Assembly (NCBI GenBank): GCA_003259005.1
Contig: QLII01000001.1
Coordinates: 3,798,501 to 3,862,500 of the forward strand
Reading direction: 5' to 3'
DNA from: Spirosoma telluris
GTDB taxonomy: Bacteria; Bacteroidota; Bacteroidia; Cytophagales; Spirosomataceae
DNA length: 64,000 bases
Under the pieces are notes generated by a model. That model was not told the origin of the DNA and did not search any database. It was given only the letters and a program-made list of their open reading frames with translations. Numbering within the stretch: position 1 is the stretch's first letter; every line of letters begins with the position of its first letter. Positions 28,433 through 37,046 of the stretch are shown in pieces. A program made the position numbers and the translations under genes.

Positions 28433-29071
28433 ATGAATATGCGTATCTACCAATTTGTCGCTGCGGTTTGCCTTAGCTCCGCGTTTTTTGCCTGTAAAAA
28501 AGAAGATAATCCCGTCGTTGTTGCGCCATTGACAGCCACAACTGTTAGTAGTTTAGCGGCTAATCCCAGCAGTGCTACGTCGGCAACGGGTCAGCAACCC
28601 GTTGCACCAACGGGCAAATACACCTTGTTCAGTTTTAAAGACAACAAGCAAATTGCCAATACCGATTCAGCTACTAACAAATGGGATGTCGGCTTCAGGG
28701 CAACCACAATCATTGTCAATGGAGGAGCAATTCGCACGGGACAGGGCGGAGCTTACATCTACACCGGTACGTTCGACGAACTGACAACGGTGCCTACGTC
28801 GGCCACCTTTGCACAGGACCAGAGCGCTACCCAATTGGCCATTACGGCCGCTTCGGGCATGGGCTGGTACAACTACAACCAGACCACAAATATCATTTCG
28901 CCCATTCCGGGCAAGGTGTTTATTATTCGCACGGGTGATGGTAAGTACGCCAAGATGGAGATTCTAAGCTATTACCAAAATGCCCCTGCCACACCCGATG
29001 CTACCAGTGCATCCCGTTATTACACGTTCCGCTACATCTATCAGCCAGATGGTAGTCAGACCCTCAAATGA
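28433..29071 (+). CDS. HmuY-like heme-binding lipoprotein
   Basis: The 212-residue protein has a lipoprotein signal (FVAAVCLSSAFFACKKED) and a Ser/Thr/Pro linker. Its domain contains KYTLFSFKDNKQIANTDSAT, WDVGFRATTIIVNGG, a loop GTGQGGAYIYTGTFDEL and the C-terminal KYAKMEILSYYQ...RYYTFRYIYQPDGS, which is the HmuY family pattern. In Porphyromonas gingivalis HmuY takes heme from host proteins and hands it to the receptor HmuR. Whether the two heme-ligand His of HmuY have counterparts here is not evident, as in other family members that use different ligands. A terminator follows. Confidence 0.8.
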   Translation: MNMRIYQFVAAVCLSSAFFACKKEDNPVVVAPLTATTVSSLAANPSSATSATGQQPVAPTGKYTLFSFKDNKQIANTDSATNKWDVGFRATTIIVNGGAIRTGQGGAYIYTGTFDELTTVPTSATFAQDQSATQLAITAASGMGWYNYNQTTNIISPIPGKVFIIRTGDGKYAKMEILSYYQNAPATPDATSASRYYTFRYIYQPDGSQTLK

Positions 29072-29100
29072 ATATAGCAAGCTCCTGTACCCTTACCAAA

Positions 29101-29126
29101 AAAGGCATCCGTAAATGGATGCCTTT
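29101..29126 (+). terminator. Terminator of the heme-uptake operon
   Basis: A perfect 10-base stem (29101-29110 with 29117-29126) ends AAAGGCATCC/GGATGCCTTT and is followed by a T-rich stretch. Confidence 0.8.
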
Positions 29127-29318
29127 ACATTTTCATAGGTTGGTTATTTAAGCAGATTGCCAGCATGAAGTAAGTAGTTGGCCGAATTTGGTCAAATTAC
29201 AGTCCTAAATGCAGTATGCTAAGCTGACGTTACGGAATTAGTTGTAGCAACATCTAATCCCCAAATATACCAATCTGGCTTTAATCAGATGGGGATTAAA
29301 CAAGATTTTAAGTGAGAT

Positions 29319-30692
29319 TTAACGCGTAGCGGCATTAATGGGCCGACTGGAGGCTGTGGCTAAAGGTAGCCAGCCCGTTTTTCCGTCTGAATTTCTAACT
29401 AATTGAAATGTATTGGTCAGCGCAAGTACATCGACGGCTGAACCGATCGGTAAGGATAGAATGGTTCCGGACTGGGTGTCGGCAGCTTCTAGTAAATTGC
29501 CTGAACTTGATAGTACGAGTCGCCGGAGTGCGCGATTCCCGGCTTCTATAGTAGCGCTGGGCACGTAGCCGGTCAGACCATTAGGTAGTTCAACACGCAA
29601 CCACGTTTCGGTACCCCCTACAATGGTTAAGGCCGATGATTTGGGAAGTTCACCGAGGATGGGGGCATCGCTGTGAGGAGCTAGGCGAACAACTGACTTA
29701 GCCGCCGAAACCCGCACCGAATCCCCTAATCGTGAGGAGGTTAACAGAGCTTGTTTCGCGGGACCGCGTCCAAGTCGGATGTAAGGTAGTGGATCGGTAG
29801 CGCCATCGGTAAAACCATATATACCAAAATGCAGGTGTGGACCGGTGGTACGGGCATTCCCCGTATTGCCCACAAAACCGACGGTGTCGCCAACCGATAC
29901 GTGCTGCCCATTGCTGACATTCCAGCGGTCGAGGTGGGCGTAGTAAAGGCGGATGTTTCGCTCATTATCAGCCAGAAAAGCAACATTTCCTCCGAGCGTA
30001 TTGGTACCAACGCCGGTAATGATCCCATCGACCGATGCCAGCGCAGGCGTGCCTTTGGGTGCAAAAATATCAACACCTTCATGACGCCGACGCCCACCAT
30101 CCCGAACCGCTCCAAAGTAACTGCTGATTTGGCGACTATCGCGGCCTTTCACGGGGAAGGCCAGCGCAGGCTCGCGGGTAACGGTTATGGTGTAGCTACC
30201 GCTGCGCAGTAGTTCCGGTTGAATACGAATCAGGTAAGACTGGGTTTTCCGGGGCTCCCAGGAGAGTATGTTTGTATCTGCTTTTGAGGCTGCCGTCAGG
30301 TTAGTTCTGTTACGCTCTTCCAGGGAAAATACATCAATAAACACCTTTGTTGATTTTTGCCCCTGAGTTTCGACTTGTATCAGAAAGCGGTCGCCCCGCT
30401 GTCCGTCGAGCCGATAGCCTATAGCAAACGCTTTAGTAGCCGAAAAGTAGCCGCTTTCCCGGTAAGGAACGGTAATCTTCAGGGAATCACGAAGCGCCCG
30501 TTCGCCAGCAGCGAGCCAATCATTGCCCAGTGCTGTGTGGTCGAGTCTGGCTTCCTTGAGCGACTGGCCGTACTGGTCATGTGGCGACGATGGCTTAAAG
30601 AGGTTTGCGGTTGGACCAAGGCCCGTGCAGGCACCAAAGCAAACCGTTACTAACCCTATGAAAAGAAAACGGAGTAGCTTCTTGATTATCAT
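29319..30692 (-). CDS. M23 (LytM) peptidoglycan endopeptidase lipoprotein with SH3 domains
   Basis: The 457-residue protein has a lipobox (GLVTVCFGACTG), a beta domain of about 120 residues, then the M23 zinc-peptidase domain (about 185-310). Zinc ligands are in HEGVDIFAPKGTPA (H, D) and HLHFGIYG (HxH). Two bacterial SH3-type segments follow (VRLAPHSDAPILGELPKSSA and a second near residue 400). It should cut peptide cross-links of peptidoglycan or regulate such cuts, anchored in a membrane. It lies 15 bases after the TMEM175-like gene on the same strand, which suggests an operon. Confidence 0.88.
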   Translation of the reverse strand: MIIKKLLRFLFIGLVTVCFGACTGLGPTANLFKPSSPHDQYGQSLKEARLDHTALGNDWLAAGERALRDSLKITVPYRESGYFSATKAFAIGYRLDGQRGDRFLIQVETQGQKSTKVFIDVFSLEERNRTNLTAASKADTNILSWEPRKTQSYLIRIQPELLRSGSYTITVTREPALAFPVKGRDSRQISSYFGAVRDGGRRRHEGVDIFAPKGTPALASVDGIITGVGTNTLGGNVAFLADNERNIRLYYAHLDRWNVSNGQHVSVGDTVGFVGNTGNARTTGPHLHFGIYGFTDGATDPLPYIRLGRGPAKQALLTSSRLGDSVRVSAAKSVVRLAPHSDAPILGELPKSSALTIVGGTETWLRVELPNGLTGYVPSATIEAGNRALRRLVLSSSGNLLEAADTQSGTILSLPIGSAVDVLALTNTFQLVRNSDGKTGWLPLATASSRPINAATR

Positions 30693-30707
30693 ACTTATAC
30701 TATAGTA

Positions 30708-31334
30708 TTAAACGACTTTACCGCGATGATATTTTAAGCGAGACAGGTAAAAAACAATGACCAATCCTAGCAGAATACTTAAAAAGGGGGCTAAAACGGC
30801 AATGCCTGCGGCCAGCGCATACGTGACTGTACTAATGAGCAGACTGTTTCGAACGGTTTGAATGCGTACATCGGCAGCCGGTCGTTTGAGCAGCCTGTAA
30901 TTATCAGTGGCGTAGTTCCACATAGTAAATAATGCACAGGATATACTGGCAAACAAGAGCATGTATAATCCCGATGAAAGCTGATTGGCGGGCGTATTGA
31001 TGTAATCCGCCAGTAGCGACGTTGTGAAGGGAATAATGCTCACCAAAAGCAACAAGAGGCCATTGTAAAACATAAACCGGACATCGCTTCGCTGAATAAC
31101 ATTATACATCCGATGGTGATTGAGCCAGATAATGAAAATGGTCGTGAAGCTAATGAAGTAGGCAATGTAATCAGGCCATTGGTGAAATAGAGCCAGAGCC
31201 AAACTATGGTTTGATGTGGCCGCTTTCAGACTAGGTGCTTTTAACTGAAAGGTCAGCAGGGTAATGTCAATTGCAAAAACGCCGTCGCTGAAGGTTTCCA
31301 TGCGAAGGGTTTCGTTTCCCTGATAATCGGCCAT
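30708..31334 (-). CDS. TMEM175-family (DUF1211) membrane protein, putative K+ channel
   Basis: The 208-residue protein carries the signature RMETFSDGVFAIDITLLTFQL in its first helix, the R-x3-FSDGVFAI-x2-TLL motif of TMEM175. Six membrane helices are visible, as expected for bacterial members, which form tetrameric K+-permeable channels. It is transcribed just ahead of the M23 peptidase. Confidence 0.88.
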   Translation of the reverse strand: MADYQGNETLRMETFSDGVFAIDITLLTFQLKAPSLKAATSNHSLALALFHQWPDYIAYFISFTTIFIIWLNHHRMYNVIQRSDVRFMFYNGLLLLLVSIIPFTTSLLADYINTPANQLSSGLYMLLFASISCALFTMWNYATDNYRLLKRPAADVRIQTVRNSLLISTVTYALAAGIAVLAPFLSILLGLVIVFYLSRLKYHRGKVV

Positions 31335-31411
31335 TGGTCTGTAGTTGAGTAGCTGTCTGACAAACGGTTAGTGTAGCCAATAAGTTATACTATCCCCCTG
31401 CTTTTAATGAC

Positions 31412-31451
31412 AATGCGCCTGCTCTAATCGACTAGTTAGAGCAGGCGCATT
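31412..31451 (-). terminator. Terminator after the VOC gene
   Basis: A perfect 16-base GC-rich stem (31412-31427 with 31436-31451) with an 8-base loop; the minus strand continues into TGTCATTAAAAG without a clean T-run. Confidence 0.75.
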
Positions 31452-31472
31452 ACTGGAAGGATACGATACGTC

Positions 31473-31883
31473 TTAGCTTGTTTGTGATAGACTAAACCAA
31501 TTTCCCGAATCGTCTTTAAAAATGGCTTCCGTGCCGTAAAATTCTACTTTAGGCGCTTTTGAAAAAACGACTCCTTTGGCTTTCAGTTCCTCATAGGTTG
31601 CAAAAATGTCCGTGGTATTAAATACACCAGCACTAAAGGCTCCTTGTTGAACGAGTGATCGCATCTGCTCAGCCGTTTCGTCGGTGAACATCATCCCTGA
31701 ACGAATAGGCATCAGGGTAATTTCAAGATCGGGCTGATCTTTGGGACTAACGGTTAACCAGCGTGCATCAGGCCCCATTGGCGCATCGGTATTGACGGTA
31801 AGTCCCAATTTGTTAACGTAAAAATCGTAAGCAGAATCCTGGTCGAGCACATAAATACAGGTATGCGAAAGGCGATTTATCAT
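31473..31883 (-). CDS. VOC/glyoxalase superfamily protein
   Basis: I chose the ATG at 31883 (MINRLSHTCIYVLDQDSAYD, 136 residues) because a -7 word (TACTTTTG, minus strand 31909-31916) lies inside the longer frame. The protein has two beta-alpha-beta-beta-beta halves of the VOC fold: DFYVNKLGLTVNTD in the first and GVVFSKAPKVEFYGTEAIFKDDSGNWFSL in the second. Family members are metal-dependent lyases, dioxygenases or resistance proteins; the substrate cannot be assigned. Confidence 0.85.
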   Translation of the reverse strand: MINRLSHTCIYVLDQDSAYDFYVNKLGLTVNTDAPMGPDARWLTVSPKDQPDLEITLMPIRSGMMFTDETAEQMRSLVQQGAFSAGVFNTTDIFATYEELKAKGVVFSKAPKVEFYGTEAIFKDDSGNWFSLSQTS

Positions 31884-31950
31884 AGCTGAAATAACTTGAT
31901 GGTTTATACAAAAGTAGGCCACCAGCCTATGCCTGATTTATCGGAAATTG

Positions 31951-32385
31951 CTAATCTTCGTCATGAACATAACCGCTCGATGATAGGCAGGAAGGTATAA
32001 AGGCTCGCGGTTCCAGCCGCAGCCGTCGAGTGCGGTCAAGGCTGTGTTGACGAAATTGGGTAGGCGTCTGACCAATCTGCTTTTTGAATAGTAAACTGAA
32101 TGAATACAAGCTCTCAAAGCCCACCGCATAGCTTACATCCTCAATACGCAGAGTAGGGCGACTGAGTAAAAGACGGGCTTTTTCGATGCGAAGCCGGATT
32201 AGGTACTGATGGGGTGTATACCCGTAGCTTGTCTTGAAAAGACGGATAAAATGGTATTTCGAAAAATAGGCTTCGTCAGCGATAGCGTTGAGGTTAATCT
32301 TCTCGGTAAAGTGCTGGTCAATAAATAGTTTGGCCTGTACCAACCGGCGATACCGATAAAGTTTTGGATATTCGTCGGGTTGCAT
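31951..32385 (-). CDS. AraC-family transcriptional regulator (HTH domain only)
   Basis: From the ATG at 32385 (MQPDEYPKLYRYRRLVQAKL) the protein has 144 residues, nearly all of it the AraC DNA-binding domain. The first helix-turn-helix is INLNAIADEAYFSKYHFIRLFK; the second ends with IEDVSYAVGFESLYSFSLLFKK, followed by the family signature GQTPTQFR. There is no ligand-binding domain. It lies 14 bases after the APC permease gene and before the VOC gene, so it may regulate this cluster. Confidence 0.9.
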   Translation of the reverse strand: MQPDEYPKLYRYRRLVQAKLFIDQHFTEKINLNAIADEAYFSKYHFIRLFKTSYGYTPHQYLIRLRIEKARLLLSRPTLRIEDVSYAVGFESLYSFSLLFKKQIGQTPTQFRQHSLDRTRRLRLEPRAFIPSCLSSSGYVHDED

Positions 32386-32399
32386 GATAAGTACTTCTT

Positions 32400-33872
32400 T
32401 TACTGGCCTCGCTTCGTCAGGAAATAGACTGGTATGCCTAACCCTGCAATCAGCAGGCCCATGCCGGTGTTGAACGTTTTGGTATAGAGCAAAATCAGGC
32501 AAATTGTCAACGCTGCAATGATATATAAGGCCGGAACCAGGGGATAGCCAAAGGCCCGATAAGGGCGTTCAGTGTTAGGCTCAGTGCGCCGAAGCCGAAA
32601 TAGTCCGGCAATCGTAACCATGTAAAAAACTAGGGAAGCAAAAGTGCAGTAATCGAGCAGGTCGCCGTATTTGCCAGATAAGCAGAGCAGGGACGCCCAG
32701 ATACACTGTAACCACAACGCCCGACCAGGCACGGCATTTTTGTTCAAATGCGATGCCTGCTTGATAAACAGGCCATCTTTGGCCATTGCATAATACAGTC
32801 GTGCTCCTGCCAGAATCAGCCCGTTATTGCATCCAAAGGTTGAAATCATGATCAGAACGGCCATGACCGCAACGGCCACATTGCCAAAAACTGTTTCAAC
32901 GGCGGCTGTGGCAACCCGGTCGGCAGTCGCGAACTGAATACCCCGACTAACGATGTCGGTACCGGACGGTGATCCTTTCAGGGGGAGCAGTGATAAATAC
33001 GACACATTGGCCAGAAAGTAAATGGTTGTGACAATCAGGGTTCCGAAGAACAGGGCTAATGGAATGTTGCGCCGTGGATTTTTGATCTCGCCCGCAATGA
33101 ACGTAACATTATTCCAGGCATCAGCCGAAAAAAGCGAACCAATCATCGATGTACCAAAGGCCAGTACCAGGGCAAAACCCGCCAATGGCAACACCTCTCC
33201 CGTGGCCGTTGTTGTGCTGGCGGCCCAGGCATTGGTGAGGTTAGTTGACAATAAGCCACTGCTCAGTCCGATAGTAATCCCGATCACAATCAGTCCAAGT
33301 AAGGCGATTAGCTTAGCGGAGGTAAACACATTCTGAATCAGTTTACCACTCTGAACACCCTGGCTATTAAGCCAGGTTAGCAAGACCAAACTCGAAATGG
33401 CAAAGAGGGAGCCCAGCGTGACTTTAATTGGCCCGAGCGCCAGTAATACATTATCGGGACCAAGGGCGGGAATAAATACGGCCGTATATTTAGTAAAGGC
33501 AACCGCTACGGCGGCAATGGTACCGGTCTGGATAACGGTAAAGACAGTCCAGCCATATACAAAACCGGTCAGATGTCCATAGGCCCGCTGAATATAAATG
33601 TATTGACCACCCGCTTTTGGCATCATACCCGCCAGCTCACCATAGCTTAAGGCAGCTGCCACCGTCAATACGCCCGTGAGAACCCAAAGCATGAGTAGCC
33701 AACCCGACGAACCCAGATTACGCGCCATATCGGCAGTAACAATAAAAACGCCGGACCCAATCATGGAACCGGAGACGATAAGTGTCGAGTCGATCAGACT
33801 CAGTGAGCGTTTAAATTCGGTGGGTTCAGCCACATCGGCAGACGGAACGGAGAGCGGTTGGTTTTCGGCCAT
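32400..33872 (-). CDS. APC-family amino acid permease
   Basis: The 490-residue protein has about 12-13 membrane helices. The first carries LIVSGSMIGSGVFIV, the GSGIF-like substrate motif of amino acid-polyamine-organocation transporters. SYGELAGMMPKAGGQYIYIQRAYG is the typical second-third helix region. The loop EIKNPRRNIPLALF, and the C-terminal RLRRTEPNTERPYRAFGYPLVP, are LAT-like features. Import or exchange of neutral amino acids is likely. It appears to be the first gene of an operon with the AraC regulator. Confidence 0.9.
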   Translation of the reverse strand: MAENQPLSVPSADVAEPTEFKRSLSLIDSTLIVSGSMIGSGVFIVTADMARNLGSSGWLLMLWVLTGVLTVAAALSYGELAGMMPKAGGQYIYIQRAYGHLTGFVYGWTVFTVIQTGTIAAVAVAFTKYTAVFIPALGPDNVLLALGPIKVTLGSLFAISSLVLLTWLNSQGVQSGKLIQNVFTSAKLIALLGLIVIGITIGLSSGLLSTNLTNAWAASTTTATGEVLPLAGFALVLAFGTSMIGSLFSADAWNNVTFIAGEIKNPRRNIPLALFFGTLIVTTIYFLANVSYLSLLPLKGSPSGTDIVSRGIQFATADRVATAAVETVFGNVAVAVMAVLIMISTFGCNNGLILAGARLYYAMAKDGLFIKQASHLNKNAVPGRALWLQCIWASLLCLSGKYGDLLDYCTFASLVFYMVTIAGLFRLRRTEPNTERPYRAFGYPLVPALYIIAALTICLILLYTKTFNTGMGLLIAGLGIPVYFLTKRGQ

Positions 33873-34187
33873 GAGGAAGCGAGTCGCAGTAAGTTGAATT
33901 GTGCTGGGCGTTACTACCTACAAGAAGCGGCCAATTGACCAAAAAAGCAAGCTATTGCGGTAAAATCCCAAGTATCTCGGCCTGAACCAAAGTTACATCA
34001 ACGAATTAGCCTGTTTTATTTTTAAGTCCACAGGGTGAAGCGCCTATGTTCGACCTGAACAAGCGAACTAGCTTCCTAATTCTGTAAAGTGCTCCATTAG
34101 GTGTGAGTTAGTACAACTCTCTGCCGTTGACGACTTGGTGGTTCTGGTTGTTTCGGTTATACTCGTAAAAGCTCAGGTACTGTAGAT
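33873..34187. other. Gene-free stretch next to the APC permease, leading into a gene relic
   Basis: It must hold the permease promoter, though none is clear. Near 34150 the + strand begins to read as the end of a lost secreted protein. Confidence 0.4.
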
Positions 34188-34445
34188 ATGTTTCCTAATC
34201 CAGTCGTCTCAACGCTCACCGTTCGTATCTGTGGATTGCCAGGGCACCAATCCGCCCGATTAGAGTTACTGGATCTAAACGAGCAAGTCCTATTGCACTG
34301 GAACACTCAACGAGAAACCACTCCCCTACTGATGGATGAATACCCAGCGAGTAGTTATCTGGCATGAATCAACCTGGGAGATCGTCAGACTTACACGGCG
34401 GGCAGTGAAATTGTAGAAGGTCATAGGTATAAGCTGAAAACATGA
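34188..34445 (+). pseudogene. Relic of a type IX secretion C-terminal sorting domain
   Basis: The frame reads MFPNPVVSTLTVRICGLPG, then ARLELLDLNEQVLLHW, then SSYLA, a TGA stop at 34365-34367, and INLGDRQTYTAGSEIVEG. This is the pattern of the Por/T9SS type A sorting domain (YPNPV...LTV...L.D..G..V......G.Y...I..G......I), with a nonsense codon where Arg would fit (CGA to TGA). No body of the protein is present upstream. It is probably the end of a deleted surface protein, and shows that the lineage uses T9SS. Confidence 0.7.
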
Positions 34446-34490
34446 ACGCCAGATGGGGACAATTCTCCATCTGGCGTTCATGTTTTCAGC
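34433..34490 (+). terminator. Long perfect hairpin ending the relic
   Basis: A perfect 24-base stem (34433-34456 with 34467-34490) with a 10-base loop. It overlaps the last codons of the relic, as a terminator of the former gene would. Confidence 0.8.
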
Positions 34491-34702
34491 CACCTGTATA
34501 GCCATTCCCACCGCTTTTAAAGCCAGGGCTACCCGCTATATAGTCTCACAAATAGACCCTTCCCGCTTGTCGTAGTTTTGATATGTCAAAGGAACAACGG
34601 GTAGCCGACACACTCCTTTTTCATCGGCCTGAGTGATGTTCATTCAGGGCTAAGAACCTCATCAGATTTTAACCAGTCATTTTTAAAACTTCTATTTAAA
34701 TC

Positions 34703-35182
34703 ATGAAAATCGCTCAATTTATTTCCCTCCTTACCCTTGCTGGTCTTGTTAGCTTAAGCTCATGCAGCAAAAAATCGGACGATACGGTTACGCCGACTCA
34801 AGCCCAAACACAGGGCGGTTTCTCCGTGAAAATTGATGGACAAGCCTATGCACCAGACTTCGCCTATGCACTGGCTACGTCACCTGGAACCAATAACTAT
34901 TACGCCATTTATGGCCTCGATAGCAAAACCAGTGATGTTGTGGTACTTGCCCTTCCCAATACGGCTGCCGAAGGGACTTACCCGTTAAGCAATGTTAATT
35001 TCGCATCTGTAACCTACGCGAAGGAAGAATTCTCGACGGTCAATGGAGGAACAGGAACCGTTACGATTAAGACGAAAACCGCAACGAACATAACGGGTAC
35101 ATTTAGCTTTACGGCCTATGATGTTACAGGCACGAAAAAACGGGTACTCACCGATGGTACCTTCAATGTAGCCATTCGATAA
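34703..35182 (+). CDS. Lipoprotein, DUF6252-like
   Basis: The 159-residue protein has a lipobox (LAGLVSLSSCSKKSDD) and a domain that begins GGFSVKIDGQAYAPDFAYAL and ends GTFSFTAYD...KRVLTDGTFNVAI. The strand order and the closing motif resemble DUF6252 proteins, which are small surface lipoproteins of Bacteroidetes with unknown roles. It is transcribed alone and followed by a terminator. Confidence 0.65.
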   Translation: MKIAQFISLLTLAGLVSLSSCSKKSDDTVTPTQAQTQGGFSVKIDGQAYAPDFAYALATSPGTNNYYAIYGLDSKTSDVVVLALPNTAAEGTYPLSNVNFASVTYAKEEFSTVNGGTGTVTIKTKTATNITGTFSFTAYDVTGTKKRVLTDGTFNVAIR

Positions 35183-35203
35183 GAGAGGATAGGTATGTGC
35201 GTT

Positions 35204-35240
35204 AACTGGCCAGTTTCTGAGTAGACTGGCCAGTTTTTTA
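35204..35240 (+). terminator. Terminator after the DUF6252-like gene
   Basis: An 11-base stem (35204-35214 with 35225-35235) based on AACTGGCCAGT is followed by TTTTTA. Confidence 0.85.
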
Positions 35241-35256
35241 TTACGTACTACGCTCA

Positions 35257-36911
35257 TTATCCCACTTCCTCAGCCGCGGCTCGTCCTGACACACGGCCTG
35301 AAAAAATACAGCCCCCAGAAAGGTACCTTCCAAAGCCCTGTAGCCGTGCATCCCCCACCACCAAATCCGGCGACTTCGCCAGCCGCGTATAAGCCGGGAA
35401 TCGGTTCGCCATTAACGCCCAGTACCCGGCTGGACAAATCCGTCTGGAGGCCCCCAGCGTTTTTCGGGTGAGGATGTGCAGGCGAACGGCAATTAGCGGC
35501 CCATTGGTTGGGTCGAGCAACTGATGCGGTTTAGCCGTACGGATCAACCGATCGCCGAGGTAGTGCCGCGCTCCCCGAATGGCCGTAATCTGTGAATCTT
35601 TGCTAAAGGGATTGAGAATCTGACGGTCACGGGCTACTAGCTCACGTTCCAGCGAGGCCGGGTCAATACGGTTTTCACCCGTTAGGGCATTCATACCGGC
35701 TACGAGTTCGGGTAATGTGTTTTTTACGATGAAATCGACGCCCTGACTCTTGAAGGCTTCTACCGGTGCGGGAGCCGATTTGCCAACGGCGCGACCTAAC
35801 ACCTGCCGCCAGCTTTTATTAGTTAAATCCGGGTTTTGTTCTGAGCCTGACAACGCAAATTCCTTTCGGATAATGGACTGATTCAGGACAAACCAGGTAT
35901 ACTCGTAGCCTGTCTGCATAATGTGCTTGAGCGTACCCAACGTATCAAAACCGGGAAATAGCGGCACAGGCAGGCGATTGCCGCAGGCATCGAACCACAT
36001 AGACGAAGGGCCGGGTAGAATACGAATACCATGGCGGGTCCAGATGGGAGCCCAATTCTGAATGCCCTCGGTATAATGCCACATTCGGTCGCGGTTGATC
36101 AGGTTAGCCCCGGCCGTTTCGGAGATGGCCAGCATACGCCCATCTACATGATCCGGCACGCCCGACAGCATATGTTTGGGTGGAGTCCCTAAGCGCGCTG
36201 GCCAGTTCTCCCGAACTAGATCGTGGTTAGCGCCAATGCCACCCGATGTGATGATAATTACCTGAGCATGAATCGTAAATTCGCCAACAACCATGCGCGA
36301 ACTTTTCTCCCCTCGCTTCACAGAACTAGGTTCCAGAATGTCACCCTGAATCCCATCAACCCTACCATTGGTCAGCAGCAATTCATTGACTCGATGACGG
36401 AATTTTAAGGTGATCAACCCCCGTTTGACCGCTTCCCGAACGCGGTGCTCAAAAGGGGCCAACACGCCAGGTCCAGTACCCCACGTGACATGAAAACGGG
36501 GAACCGAGTTGCCATGTCCGATGGCCCCATAACCACCCCGCTCGGCCCAACCGACAACCGGAAAGAAACGCAGTCCCTGCTGATGCAACCACGAACGTTT
36601 TTCTCCGGCTGCGAACGAAACATAGGCTTCTGCCCATTTTCGGGGCCAATGATCTTCGGGACGATCAAAGTCAGCGGTGCCCATCCAATCGTCCAGCGCT
36701 AGTTCATAGGAATCGCGAATTTTCAGGCGACGCTGTTCTGGGTGTCCACGAGAAACAATCCTCCAAATGACCAGAAAGCCTGTCCACCCAGATTCTGTTC
36801 AGGTTCCTGATCAACAATCAGCACCCGCTTACCAGCATCAGCCAATTCGGCGGCTGCTACCAAGCCTGCTAACCCCGCCCCAACAATGATAACGTCCGTA
36901 GTGTCTCGCAT
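35257..36911 (-). CDS. FAD-binding dehydrogenase (KstD/fumarate reductase-like), frame broken once
   Basis: Joined at GGG 36740-36742 (CCC on the coding strand), the protein has 551 residues. The N-terminus DVIIVGAGLAGLVAAAELAD is a Rossmann FAD-binding motif, and the restored junction reads LVDTPEQRRLKIRDSYELAL. Near the C-terminus, GRYLSGGCIFSGRVSGRAAA closes the FAD domain. Members of this group are annotated as FAD-binding dehydrogenases related to 3-ketosteroid dehydrogenase and fumarate reductase; the substrate here is unknown. No signal peptide is seen, so it is probably cytoplasmic. Confidence 0.85.
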
Positions 36912-36923
36912 AAAATCACATAC

Positions 36924-37010
36924 ATGGAACGCAGATTTTTATGATGATTATGATATAGGCTTTTTTAAATCATTATCGAGTCATATTGATCATAAAAATC
37001 CGCGTTCCAT
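36924..37010. repeat. Long hairpin of the GGAACGCAGATTTTTATGAT word family
   Basis: 24-base arms (36924-36947 with 36987-37010) differ at two positions; degenerate copies of ATGATTATGAT lie in the loop. It lies upstream of the flavin dehydrogenase and downstream of the GH36 gene, both on the minus strand. Confidence 0.85.
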
Positions 37011-37046
37011 TACGTGAAAGATAGGGTGGAGTTAAGCCTACTGATC

